From Thraustochytrium sp. TN22 (taxonomy: Eukaryota > Sar > Bigyra > Thraustochytrida > Thraustochytriidae), in NCBI GenBank assembly GCA_013306675.1, contig JABLUY010000026.1, positions 149,273 to 213,272 of the forward strand: a stretch of 64,000 nucleotides of DNA, given 5' to 3'. The number at the start of each line of letters is the position of its first letter. The first letter of the stretch is position 1. The notes under the pieces were generated by a model. That model saw only the letters and a program-made list of their open reading frames with translations, did no database searches and had not been told where the DNA came from. Positions 17,377 to 26,726 of the stretch are shown here, piece by piece. The translations under genes were made by a program, and so were the position numbers.

Positions 17377-20300
17377 ATGGCGATGGCGGGCGCGGCGCTG
17401 GTGGCGAGGTCGCCCTCGGGCGCGGCGCGGGCCGGCATGGTTGGCAACGACGTGGACGCGCTCGTGGCGAACGTGAAGAAGCTGTGCGGCGTGGGGCGCG
17501 GCGAGCGGCGGCGCGCGCTGCTGGGCGTCGGCAAGGAGGCGAGGCCGTACGAGTGGGAGGCGGACCGCGCCGAGGCGCTCTTCGGAGCGCTCTGGGACGA
17601 ATTCGAGGCGCGCAAGGGGGGCAAGGTGCTGCTGGGGACGCTGCTCCTGCGCCAGGTGTCGCGCGGGTCGACGGCGGCCGTCTTCAAGGAGTCGGAGGTG
17701 GTGGACGGCCAGCAGCGGCTGGTGACGCTGTTTCTGCTTTGCCACGCGGTGTGCTTGTTCTTCGCGGGAAAGACGCAGCTCGCAGCGGCGGGCGCCAAGT
17801 TCAACACGGAGGAGGTCAAGGCCACCTTCGTCACGATGCGCAAGCTGCTCACGACGCTGGAAGATAAGGACGCGGAGCACTGGGCTAGCGCCTCGCGCGT
17901 CAAGCGCGCCGCCGAGGCCGAGGCCGCGGGCGGCACGGTCCTGCACAACCTGTGCCGCGGCGTCTTTGGCGGCGGTGGCGACCCGACCACGGCCGACCTC
18001 GACAAGGCGCTGGCACCCGGCGTCACGCTGCGCAATGTGTACGAGGGCGAAACGAGGCATGCGACGGCCGCGTCACCGAGCTGTCGCCGCATGCTGGAGA
18101 ATCTGGCGGCGCTTGTCGCCACCATGCGCTCCCGCGCGACCGAGATTGAGCAGATGGCCATGGAGTTTTGCAAGAAACTGGTGGACTTCTCGCGCAGGCT
18201 CACCGATGACGTGCTCATGGTGCAGACGACCTTGAGGACGCGCAAGCTCGCCTTGGCCGCCTTCCGCCAGGCCAGCGTCCTCGACCCGATGCCCTTCAAG
18301 CCGGAGGACCACTTGCGTTTCCTCGTGGAGTCCCTCGTCCGGGCCCACAAGGCGCAGGACGACCTGCAGCTGGAGCCCGTTTTTACGGGCCTGGATACAG
18401 TGCTCCAAGACCTCGGGCGTGAGGTCCGCGCAGGCCTGGTCAGGGACGCCATGGACATTGTCTGCACGGTCGAGGGCGAAGGCAGCCCGCTGGACCGCTC
18501 AGGACTGGACATGGCCTCTGTGCGCGCCTTTGAGCACCTCGTGCTTAGGACCTTTGCTGACAACCGCACGCGCGCCGCGAAGCTGCTCAAGGACCTCGTG
18601 GCCGTCGTGCACTCACTCGCCGCGATCCGCATGCCAGATGTCCTGAGTGGCAGCGGCGGCGCGCTCGCCGATGCCGAGCTCAAGGCGGTGCTGACTCGCA
18701 TGGTGGCGATGCGGGCGCAGATGCGCCACTTCGACGCCGTGCTGGCTTACATGTGGCTCGTGATTGGCGCCGACGCATCGCTGGCGCCGGGCGTCGCGCT
18801 TCAGGGCACCATCGCGGTGACGCGCTTCGTGGAGCGCTTCTGCGTGTATAAACTCCTCGAGCAAAACTGGCCGGAAGCGCGCTTTGCGTTTGTCGCACAC
18901 CGCTTTATGACGTCGGTCAAGGCGCTCGTGCAGTACAGCACCCCGGAGCGCCGCCTGGGCATGCTCCTGCAGCAGCTGTGCACCTGTTTCGGTCTTGATA
19001 AGGCCGAGCGCGCCCAGCTGCTCGCTCTAGTGGCGCTTCCGGATCTCCTTGCGCGTGTCAGCAGCGCATCCGCTGGGAGGCGCAAGCAAGCGCTCCTGTA
19101 CGCGCTCCGCGTCGCGGACGCCGAGGCGGCCGGGACGGCCGAAACCGCTGACAGCGGCAGCCCGAGCACGGACCAGTGGTGCGGCCATACGTTCGGCCTG
19201 CAGCAGATTGTTGCGCCCGGCCCAGAGGCGCCGCTCCGGGTGCAAGGCTTGGGTAACCTTCACCTTCTCGCGGAGTCCCGCGAACTCGCGAGTCTGGCCA
19301 ACAAGACCAACGCCGAGAGGCGTGCGCTACTCTCCAAAGATGGCGAGCTGCGCGATGCTCTGCAGGCCATCCCTGGCCACAGCCTTGCGCTCAGATTCGC
19401 GTTCCCAAGCGCCGAGGCGAGCGCGGGGTGGTCCATCCAAGACGGGCGCCGACTCTTTGTGGCGCACATCGAGGCGCTCGTCGACGCGCTGCATCTGCAA
19501 AAGGCGTACGCTTTCGAGCTCGCGGGCTTCAAGCCCGGCGACGACGGCCCCGGCGTCTTTAGCGAGACTGCGAAGGACCGGGCTGGCCTCTGCAGCTGGC
19601 TTGAAGGGACCTTTGACCAGCGCCACGCTGCTGGCGAGGGCGCCCATAGCGAGAGCAAGGTGGTACCGGGTCCGTTGCTCGACGCTATCCCGCCGGTGCG
19701 AGACACCGCCAAAGACAGCCTCGAGGCTAGCGACGGGCCGTGGACTTTGGCAGACTTTCGCGCCGTGCAGGACGTGGTGCGCGCAAGGCATGGGTCCTGC
19801 TGGGGCCTCTCTTCGCGCGAGGGCGCCGGCGTGTATGCCGACCTCTTGGCAGACACGGCGGCGTCCAGAACCGAGACCCGGGGGGGCTCCACCTCGGACA
19901 TGGCCATCTTCGTGGTCGCTCTGCTCCGACGGGGCCGACTCGGCGACGACAACGCCGCCGCCATAGCACTTGAGTACCTTCGGGAGACCTATACGGTCGG
20001 TGCGTTGAGTCAAGCGAGCCTCGCGCAGGCCGCGCTGCCGGCCGGCACCGGTGAGGGCATCCTTGGGCCCTGGCAGGTGACCTCGCTGGGTGACGTTAGC
20101 AAAGCCGTCAAGGTGTCGCAAGACCGCTACCTCGTGACTGAGGGCTTCGAAGCGACCTTTACCATTAGCGGCGTGAGCTTCGTCGTTCACGTGTCTGTCC
20201 AGTCGGAGTCTGACTCGCAGGCCGCGAACTTTGTGATTCGCTCCTTGAACGATGACAGGGCTGAGGGCGCTGACTTCAATGACGTGTGCAACCGCGTGCT

Positions 20301-21894
20301 GCCCAAGAGCTTCCATAGGGCAGAGAAGGTCTTCCCCTTTCAGCTCCTCAGCATCACCGACAAGTCCAGTGTTCTAGTCTTTGGCCGAGACGAGGTGCAG
20401 CAATTGCTGCAGGAGCAAGCGCGCAAGCCCGCGCCAGCGCTAGCGCCAGCGCATGGCCTCAAGCGGCCTGCTCCAGCGGCGCCGCATGTTGCCCTCCCAG
20501 CCACCTCGCGGCCGCGTCTCGAGGAGGATCAGGCGCAGAAGGCAGCGGTAGCGCAGGCAGCGCCATCGCAAGCGAGCGTCGCGGACAAGGTGGACAAGCA
20601 AGCTTCGTCGCCGCAGGGGGGCGTTGCGACGGCCTTCGCAGTCGATAGCGCGGGAGTTCGCGCGGCGCTGCGCGAGCTGCCGACGCCGTGGGCTCCCACG
20701 GTCAAGCGCGGCAGGCCCGCGTCAATCAAGGTGACGAACTGGGGCACAGCGCTACGTGAGGTCGAAGGCTACATCGTTCCGGACGGCTTTGTGGGCCAGC
20801 GCGTGGTCAAGGGCCACATCTTCGAGGCTCGTGTCAATTTGGGTAGCGACAAGCCGTACGAGCTGGAGCTCGTCGGGGGAGAAGACGAAGACGGCAACGC
20901 GATCGACATGGCCACGTTTCCTGACCACATGCGCTGCAAAAAGTCGGGCGCTTTCTCTGGCGCGACTCGCCTCATCAAGGAGGTGCTCGGCACGGCCTCC
21001 ACCTACGGCATTGCCTACATGGTGTTCGGACATTCCGATATCCAGGCGAAGCTGCGTAAGGTGTTGACTGGCGGCGACACCGACGAGGAGGACGAGGACG
21101 ACGAGGAGCGCGACGATGCTGACGAGGAGGAGGACGAAGACAAGGCGGCCCGCGGCAACCAGGGCGGTCCCACCCCCAGCCCTCCCGAGGAGCAGGCCAA
21201 ACTCCTTGCGCAGATGGCTCTGCAAAGGGCGAGTGCCTTGGCGGCCGCCAGCGGGATGGCGGGGACGACGCTGCCCTTGTCGCACGTGCCAGCCGGTCTG
21301 CTCACGCCGGTGCGGCCAGCAGCTCTCGGGCATGCGAGCACGGTGATCAAGGCGAACCCCACTACGCCTGTTGTGCCGCACCTCAAGAGCCTTGTCGCAC
21401 CCAAGTCCGCGCCGCCGGCATCCACCAAAATGCGTGAAGAGGGCCCGCCGCTTCGCTCGAGCATCTCATCCGACGCCTTGCCCTCCACGCCGTGGAAAAG
21501 CCAGGAGCGGAGCACGTGGAACGTCTTGAGCTGGGGCGCTACTGACCGTCCGCCATTCCGCCTCACCAGCACCAAGGGCAACGTCGATGAGTACCTTGTC
21601 CCCGACGGCTTCCAATGCGAGCGCCGCTACAAGGACCACACTTTCATCGCTCAAGTCGTCCTCTCAGCCGACGGCAAGCCGCTCTACAGCTACTGGCACA
21701 AGGATGACCCCAACAGCAAGGAGGAGAGCTCCCAGCCCGCGCCGCTCGCCAAGCGCGTCATGAGCCGCGTCCTCGGCGAGGACAAGGTCCCCACGCAGTG
21801 GCGCGCGCCCAATGACCTTGGCTTTGGTCGCTCTGAGATGCAGGCCATCCTCAAGCATGCTTGGTTCGTGGGCGGCTTCGACCCGGCATGCTGA
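17377..21894 (+). CDS. DUF262 (GmrSD/ParB-like) protein with three FYR-like C-terminal domains
   Basis: The ATG at 17377 (GCCATGG context) gives 1,505 residues; the frame upstream opens only with TTG. The N-terminus carries the DUF262 signature EVVDGQQRLVTL (D110-L115), the nucleotide-binding motif of bacterial GmrSD type IV restriction enzymes and ParB-like NTPases. I found no HNH/DUF1524 nuclease motif, so DNA cleavage is unsupported. A long helical region follows. The C-terminal 600 residues hold three copies of one ~100-residue domain: a start motif Y-(L/I)-V-x-(D/E)-G-F at Y918, Y1132 and Y1406, and an end motif F-G-x-x-(D/E)-hydrophobic-Q-x-x-L at F1002, F1217 and F1483, spaced 84, 85 and 77 residues. 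This resembles the FYRN-FYRC fold of chromatin proteins. Acidic (about 1230-1250) and Pro/Ala-rich linkers separate copies. A nuclear or chromatin role is inference. Confidence 0.8.
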   Translation: MAMAGAALVARSPSGAARAGMVGNDVDALVANVKKLCGVGRGERRRALLGVGKEARPYEWEADRAEALFGALWDEFEARKGGKVLLGTLLLRQVSRGSTAAVFKESEVVDGQQRLVTLFLLCHAVCLFFAGKTQLAAAGAKFNTEEVKATFVTMRKLLTTLEDKDAEHWASASRVKRAAEAEAAGGTVLHNLCRGVFGGGGDPTTADLDKALAPGVTLRNVYEGETRHATAASPSCRRMLENLAALVATMRSRATEIEQMAMEFCKKLVDFSRRLTDDVLMVQTTLRTRKLALAAFRQASVLDPMPFKPEDHLRFLVESLVRAHKAQDDLQLEPVFTGLDTVLQDLGREVRAGLVRDAMDIVCTVEGEGSPLDRSGLDMASVRAFEHLVLRTFADNRTRAAKLLKDLVAVVHSLAAIRMPDVLSGSGGALADAELKAVLTRMVAMRAQMRHFDAVLAYMWLVIGADASLAPGVALQGTIAVTRFVERFCVYKLLEQNWPEARFAFVAHRFMTSVKALVQYSTPERRLGMLLQQLCTCFGLDKAERAQLLALVALPDLLARVSSASAGRRKQALLYALRVADAEAAGTAETADSGSPSTDQWCGHTFGLQQIVAPGPEAPLRVQGLGNLHLLAESRELASLANKTNAERRALLSKDGELRDALQAIPGHSLALRFAFPSAEASAGWSIQDGRRLFVAHIEALVDALHLQKAYAFELAGFKPGDDGPGVFSETAKDRAGLCSWLEGTFDQRHAAGEGAHSESKVVPGPLLDAIPPVRDTAKDSLEASDGPWTLADFRAVQDVVRARHGSCWGLSSREGAGVYADLLADTAASRTETRGGSTSDMAIFVVALLRRGRLGDDNAAAIALEYLRETYTVGALSQASLAQAALPAGTGEGILGPWQVTSLGDVSKAVKVSQDRYLVTEGFEATFTISGVSFVVHVSVQSESDSQAANFVIRSLNDDRAEGADFNDVCNRVLPKSFHRAEKVFPFQLLSITDKSSVLVFGRDEVQQLLQEQARKPAPALAPAHGLKRPAPAAPHVALPATSRPRLEEDQAQKAAVAQAAPSQASVADKVDKQASSPQGGVATAFAVDSAGVRAALRELPTPWAPTVKRGRPASIKVTNWGTALREVEGYIVPDGFVGQRVVKGHIFEARVNLGSDKPYELELVGGEDEDGNAIDMATFPDHMRCKKSGAFSGATRLIKEVLGTASTYGIAYMVFGHSDIQAKLRKVLTGGDTDEEDEDDEERDDADEEEDEDKAARGNQGGPTPSPPEEQAKLLAQMALQRASALAAASGMAGTTLPLSHVPAGLLTPVRPAALGHASTVIKANPTTPVVPHLKSLVAPKSAPPASTKMREEGPPLRSSISSDALPSTPWKSQERSTWNVLSWGATDRPPFRLTSTKGNVDEYLVPDGFQCERRYKDHTFIAQVVLSADGKPLYSYWHKDDPNSKEESSQPAPLAKRVMSRVLGEDKVPTQWRAPNDLGFGRSEMQAILKHAWFVGGFDPAC

Positions 21895-22484
21895 GCGGAA
21901 GGGGTCCTCGAGGCGGGACGGCGAGCGTACGGAGCACGAGGCAGGCGCCGCGCCAACTCTTTTTAGGTAAGTAGAAGAAGGGAAGCTTCATTATTTCTGA
22001 TGTATTGCGAGCGAGCGCAAGGCCCATCAGTTCGTGCATTGAATCAGCGTCGCGCGACGGCCGGCTCTGACTCGCACAGAAGCAAGAGCGCGAAGCAAAG
22101 CATTGCAGGCGCGCGAAGGTACCAGGTACCACCTTGCACATGCGATCCCCTTGGGAACGCGGCGCCTGGACTGCTCCACTCATCAGAGTCCTGAATCCAG
22201 AAGCTACGCTTGAGAAGAGCCTCCGTTCCGCAAACAGCAAAACTAGAGCCTTGGCCACGCTCGAGTTAAAGCTCAAACCCACCGTGGCGCTTCGCCGCGC
22301 CCGCCAGGTGACCTCCGAGACTGACAACGAGGCGAACTTGGAGCACACAAGGCCACTGAAGGCGACGAGTCCCAGTCCGCGAGTCCCATATTCAGGCCGA
22401 GCCGTGCACTCGACGTCGTCCATAGGCCCTGCGCGCGGTCCAGGTCCTTCTCTTGCCTTGCTTGCCTTGCTTGCCTTGCAAGGT

Positions 22485-22788
22485 GACAAGCTGACAAGCT
22501 GACAAGGTGACAAGGTGACAAGCTGACAAGGTGACAAGCTGACAAGGTGACAAGCTGACAAGCTGACAAGCTGACAAGCTGACAAGCTGACAAGCTGACA
22601 AGCTGACAAGCTGACAAGCTGACAAGCTGACAAGCTGACAAGCTGACAAGCTGACAAGCTGACAAGCTGACAAGCTGACAAGCTGACAAGCTGACAAGCT
22701 GACAAGCTGACAAGCTGACAAGCTGACAAGCTGACAAGCTGACAAGCTGACAAGCTGACAAGCTGACAAGCTGACAAGCTGACAGGCT
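22485..22788. repeat. 8-bp minisatellite, 38 units of GACAAGCT
   Basis: Thirty-eight uninterrupted 8-bp units (304 bp) with no indels. Units 3, 4, 6 and 8 are GACAAGGT, the last unit is GACAGGCT, and the rest are GACAAGCT. All internal variants sit at the left end. Because 8 is not a multiple of 3, every frame reads through as a 24-nt (8-residue) repeat, which explains the long spurious minus-strand frames here. Confidence 0.95.
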
Positions 22789-22932
22789 GGGGCGGGCCTG
22801 CGGCAAGCGTCTGGCCATCGGCAGCCGCAGCGGAGGCTGACTTTGACTTGGCTCATTGTCAATACCGGTAGTTCAATATCAAGCTCCAGACCCTAGCTTG
22901 CTCTAGCTAGAGAGAGCCCGAGCGGTGCCGGG

Positions 22933-22982
22933 CTTGATCTCAACTCAGCTAGATGAGCTCATCTGACTGAGCTGAGATCAAG
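22933..22982. repeat. Inverted repeat with nested palindrome
   Basis: 16-nt arms at 22933-22948 and 22967-22982 pair with one mismatch. Between them AGATGAGCTCATCT (22951-22964) is itself a perfect palindrome. The whole could extrude as a cruciform or, if transcribed, form a long stem. Confidence 0.85.
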
Positions 22983-23352
22983 CTAGGTCTCACAGTCACC
23001 TCCGAGCCGGACTCATCTGACTCGAGCGCTGCTCTCTGTCATTATTGACATCAGGCTCTCGATCATCAGGCCCAGGCCGGCGCAGGCTGGAGGCCAGCTA
23101 GCCTACCAGTACCTAGAAAGAAGCAGAACGGGAATCGAGAGCGAAGGCCGGCGCGCGGCGCGGCGGCGGGCGGCGGCGGCGCGGAGGGCGGCGGAGGCGG
23201 GCCGGGCGAAGGCTGCGGGTCGGGCGAAGGCAAAGGCTGCGGCTCAGGCTGCGGCGAAGGCGCGAGATCGCGGCGCGGGATCGCGGCGCGGCGCGGGATC
23301 GCGAAGGCGGCGCGCGCGCGAACGTTGGCGACGCGGCGCGGCGCGAGAGAGG

Positions 23353-25101
23353 ATGGCGCCCGCGATGAAGGTGACGCTCAAGTGGGAGGAGGGCGGCGAG
23401 GCCGACCACGCGGTGATTAAGCTGACGCTGCCGCGCAAGTGGAAGGAGGGCCCGACGCTGCAGCTCAAGGAGACCTTCGTGGAGCAGTACAATAAGAAGG
23501 CGGGCGAGGAGCGGCTCAAGGTGGGCGAGGTGCACCTGCTGAACACCAAGGGCCAGGCGCTGGCGGACGCTGACGTGGTGGCGCGCGTGCTGGAGCACGG
23601 CGAGCACGTGCGCGTCAAGCCGGGCGCGGCGCCCACCAAGCTGGTGGCGCCCGTGGCCGCGCCGGCGGCCGCGCCGGCAGCGGCGCCCGCGGCCTCGGCG
23701 AGCTCGCGCGCGGCCAGCGTGCCGACGCCGGTCCCGCAGGGTGAAGGGCTGGTGGGCGACAAGGCGGCGCTGGACAAGGCGCGCAAGATCGACTTCGACT
23801 ACTCCAAGTGGGACAGGCTCGACTTGAGCGACGACGACGCGGACGACTGCCACCCGAACATCGACAAGGAGAGCTGGAAGCGGCTCATGGCGCAGAAGCG
23901 CGCGGACCGGCGCCAGAAGGAGGACGAGAAGATCGAGGCCTTCCGCGCCAAGATTGCCAAATACCAGAAGAAACACGCCGACCTGGAGGCCAAGATCGAG
24001 GCGGCCGGCGGCGATGCGGACCTGGGTCAGCTCATGATCGACCGTGACGACGCCAAAGACTCGCTCGACAAGTACCAGGCCAAGCTGGACCACTTTCTGG
24101 CGACGCGCAAGCTCACGGCAGACGACCTCTGCGACGTCAAGGACGACAAGACGACGGTGGCGTCGTCGGCCGCTCTGACGCCGCTCAACACCGGACTGCC
24201 GCCAACGCCGGCGCCTAGCGGCGGCGCCGCGGCGCCGTCCACGAGCTCGTCGACTTCGACCGCCGTGATGCTGCCCGAGGCGCCGCCCGATGAGGGCCTC
24301 GAGTACGACGCATACATTAAGCTGCACCGGCCCAAGGTCGACAAATTCGCGGCGCTACGCTCCGATGAGGCTTCGGAGCAGTTTCTGCTTGCCAATCCGG
24401 AGATTCTGCACAAGCACGCCGAGGGCTACCTGCTGCTGCTCACGCTTGACCTCTGCATGCGGCACCAGGGCGAGGAGGAGGACCGCGGCGGCCTGAGTGC
24501 TAAGCTGCAGAAGGCGTACGCCGAGGAGGAGCTGGCGATTGCGCGCCAGCACATGATCATTCAGTTCGTGCTGGCGCTCGCCGAGGGCAAGCATCGCGAC
24601 CCGCGCGACTTTGTTCGCGCCTTCTTCCTCAAGGCCGGCAAGAACTCGACGCAGCGCGTGGACGGCTTCGAGGACGACCTCGTGGCCTTTGTGGAGCGCA
24701 TCCGCAACCGCGCCAAGGAGAAGCGCAGCAAGGGCGAGGCGTCCCCGCTCGCCTATCACAACCGCGACGACGTCGTCGAGATCGATGACGAGCAGTACGA
24801 GCTCGCGCCTGTTGGTCCGGGCGGCCTTGACCCGAACGAGGTGCTCGGCACGCTCCCGCGTCCCATGCAGGAGGCTTTTATCTCGCAAGACACTGACGCG
24901 CTGCGCGCTGCGCTCCAGGCGCTCTCGGCCGAAGAGGCGCAGTACCATATGCAGCGCTGTGTCGACTCGGGCCTGTGGAACCCGGGTCCGGACGAGGTTG
25001 TGGACGACGACGACGACGATGGTGACGAGGAGGAGGTCGAGGATAAGGCTGCCGCCGGCGGGGCCGATGGCGCGGCTGCCCTCGCTTCCGAGGTCGAGTG
25101 A
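23353..25101 (+). CDS. CDC37: Hsp90 co-chaperone Cdc37 with an N-terminal ubiquitin-like extension
   Basis: 582 residues, ATG at 23353. The Cdc37 kinase-binding N-terminus begins near residue 152: FDYSKWDRLDLSDDDADD, then HPNID. Ser159 in the LSDDD motif matches the CK2 site (Ser13 of human Cdc37) needed for kinase-client binding, and a coiled coil follows (about 175-220). The Hsp90-binding middle domain (about 315-470) includes HMIIQFVLALAEG and GFEDDLVAFVERIRNRAK. The C-terminal domain has GPGGLDPNEVLGTLP and YHMQRCVDSGLW, almost invariant in the family, and then an acidic tail. Normally the diagnostic YSxWD is at the extreme N-terminus; here ~95 extra residues (LTLPRKWKEGPTLQLKETF, ending VRVKPG) precede it, probably a beta-grasp ubiquitin-like domain, joined by an Ala/Pro linker. 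An A-tract follows the stop at about 25111. Confidence 0.93.
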   Translation: MAPAMKVTLKWEEGGEADHAVIKLTLPRKWKEGPTLQLKETFVEQYNKKAGEERLKVGEVHLLNTKGQALADADVVARVLEHGEHVRVKPGAAPTKLVAPVAAPAAAPAAAPAASASSRAASVPTPVPQGEGLVGDKAALDKARKIDFDYSKWDRLDLSDDDADDCHPNIDKESWKRLMAQKRADRRQKEDEKIEAFRAKIAKYQKKHADLEAKIEAAGGDADLGQLMIDRDDAKDSLDKYQAKLDHFLATRKLTADDLCDVKDDKTTVASSAALTPLNTGLPPTPAPSGGAAAPSTSSSTSTAVMLPEAPPDEGLEYDAYIKLHRPKVDKFAALRSDEASEQFLLANPEILHKHAEGYLLLLTLDLCMRHQGEEEDRGGLSAKLQKAYAEEELAIARQHMIIQFVLALAEGKHRDPRDFVRAFFLKAGKNSTQRVDGFEDDLVAFVERIRNRAKEKRSKGEASPLAYHNRDDVVEIDDEQYELAPVGPGGLDPNEVLGTLPRPMQEAFISQDTDALRAALQALSAEEAQYHMQRCVDSGLWNPGPDEVVDDDDDDGDEEEVEDKAAAGGADGAAALASEVE

Positions 25102-25307
25102 AAGTATAGCCAAAAAAAAAAACTCCAACATTCCACGCTTGTTTCGCTCTGTCTCTACTTGGATCGTGCTGCATCTCTCTAATTCGCAACGAGGCACAAC
25201 CAAATTTCGCGAGATGACGGACACCTTATGGAGCGCTGCAGTGCGTCATCGATTGCGCGCACACGACTGCGCCCCCGCCATCCTCCAGTTTTGGCTGGTA
25301 CGCAGAT

Positions 25308-26726
25308 TTACAGCTTGCTCGTGATGCCTTGCCGAGGTGGCGAAAAGGGAAGACCGCGAGCACGGACGTTGTCCCAGAAGCGCTTCACGCTACGCTTGGG
25401 GAGCACCAGCGTGGTGGCCATGCTACCATCTGCAGCGCGCGGCAGCAGAATGTTGAGGCCGCGCACCGGGTCCATGGGCGGCCCGGCAATGGCCGACGCC
25501 CCAACACACTCGCTGCAACCCATGGACACGCGGAGCCACTCGTAGCCGGTGACCATGTTGATAAAGGTCTGGCGGCCCGCGGCGCAGTCGCCCACGATGT
25601 GAAAGGTGCTAATTTCGGAGCGCATGCCGAGCGCGCGTGCGTGCTCGAGCCAGTTCTTCCGGCACGCCAGGTTCTCGCCGTCCTGCGCGAGCTCGGCGCG
25701 GATGGCGTTGTGGAGGCTATGCGCGGTGGCCGCGACCGATGCCGCGTCCGCCTCAATCTTAAGCGGCACGTCGAAGACCGCGTTGCCAAAGTAGTCGCGC
25801 GGGTAGCGTTCGAGGCGGCCGCGCGTATTCATAGACTGCACGACAGGGCGGCGGTCCTTGGCCTTGGGGCCCAGTGTGGCGGCGCACTGCGCGCTGAGGA
25901 TCGCGCCCATGGCCACCTCGTACGAGGACAGCCATTCGCCCTGGGGCAACTCGGCCAGCGCGGCGCGACGCAGTGCAGCCAGGCCCGCCGCGTCAATGTG
26001 CACCTCGACAGCCTCGTACATGTAGGACGACCACATGACGTTGGCAATGAGGCGCCACCAGTACCAGCGCGTGATGAGAGGTGGCTCGCCGCCAATTTGC
26101 TCACGCCAGCGCTGCAGCAGGTCGGCACGCGAGGCGGGCTTTGGGCCTACTGGGTCCGTGACGCGCGGCGGCAAGTCTAGCGGCGCAAGCTGCGCCGGCG
26201 ACTCCTGCGAGGAGCATGCGTCCGACCACAGCTGCATGATCTCCGACAACGTCTGGCCGTCGCCGATGCAGTGGTTGATGAGCAGGCTCACGTACGAGAC
26301 GCCGTGCGTCTCGTAGCGCGTCAGGCGTGCCGCCAGCAGAGGGTCGTTGGGGCCCGGGGGGGCGCCCGGGTCCTCGAAGAAGAGGCCCGCGTCACGCCAC
26401 ACCGTGTTCGAAGCCGCCGCGTCCGGCAGCGTCGCCGCGTTGTTGGTCCTGCCCGAGACTTCCTCCCAGCGCACGCCATTGTTGCCCTCCGCGCACACCA
26501 GCGCGAATTTGCGTGCCTCCGGCGGCGCGTCAAGCCTGCTGGCCAGCACCGGAAGGATCGCCACGAGGCGCTCCAGGCCGCCGCGCAGCACCTCGGGCTG
26601 CAGGTCGCAGTCGAACCTGAACGCGAACCGCAGCCACGTCACGGACGTCATCTCGTCCACCTCGCTCAGCTCCCATCGTTGGCCGCGGGCCTGCGCGCTG
26701 CGCACGAGCGGCACCTCGTGCGTCAT
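25308..26726 (-). CDS. BAHD-type HXXXD acyltransferase (soluble paralog)
   Basis: 472 residues from the ATG at 26726; the short frame before it starts with GTG. The catalytic motif HXXXD is INHCIGDGQT with H152 and D156, preceded by a typical VSYVSLLINH strand. A second landmark is DYFGNAVFDVP, matching the YFGN segment of the plant BAHD/transferase family (PF02458). The family's DFGWG structural motif is not conserved; the equivalent place reads YEWLRVSMG. Length fits a two-lobed BAHD enzyme (about 450 residues). Family members move an acyl group from acyl-CoA to an alcohol or amine; the acceptor cannot be told from sequence. A divergent paralog starts 380 bp away (27107), sharing WELSEVDEMT near its N-terminus and the same core motifs. 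Confidence 0.8.
   Translation of the reverse strand: MTHEVPLVRSAQARGQRWELSEVDEMTSVTWLRFAFRFDCDLQPEVLRGGLERLVAILPVLASRLDAPPEARKFALVCAEGNNGVRWEEVSGRTNNAATLPDAAASNTVWRDAGLFFEDPGAPPGPNDPLLAARLTRYETHGVSYVSLLINHCIGDGQTLSEIMQLWSDACSSQESPAQLAPLDLPPRVTDPVGPKPASRADLLQRWREQIGGEPPLITRWYWWRLIANVMWSSYMYEAVEVHIDAAGLAALRRAALAELPQGEWLSSYEVAMGAILSAQCAATLGPKAKDRRPVVQSMNTRGRLERYPRDYFGNAVFDVPLKIEADAASVAATAHSLHNAIRAELAQDGENLACRKNWLEHARALGMRSEISTFHIVGDCAAGRQTFINMVTGYEWLRVSMGCSECVGASAIAGPPMDPVRGLNILLPRAADGSMATTLVLPKRSVKRFWDNVRARGLPFSPPRQGITSKL

Larger units (their letters stand above)
21895..23352. other. 1.5-kb repeat-rich spacer
   Basis: No gene. Apparent reading frames at 22270-22860 are translations of an 8-bp satellite (SACQLVSL repeats). 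The spacer holds that satellite, a 50-bp cruciform-like repeat at 22933-22982, and CTAG-rich sequence. The right end (about 23100-23352) is GGC-rich leader of the Cdc37 gene. Confidence 0.75.

Noticed and set aside
17377-21894. Bacterial type IV restriction system or defence island
   Set aside because: Only DUF262 is present, with no nuclease motif or partner genes, in a eukaryotic context with chromatin-like domains. The similarity is kept as a domain origin only.
22485-22788. CRISPR array
   Set aside because: The units are contiguous 8-bp repeats with no spacers, in a eukaryotic genome without cas genes.
22270-22862. Three long minus-strand frames reading SACQLVSL repeats
   Set aside because: They are translations of the 8-bp satellite, present in all frames.
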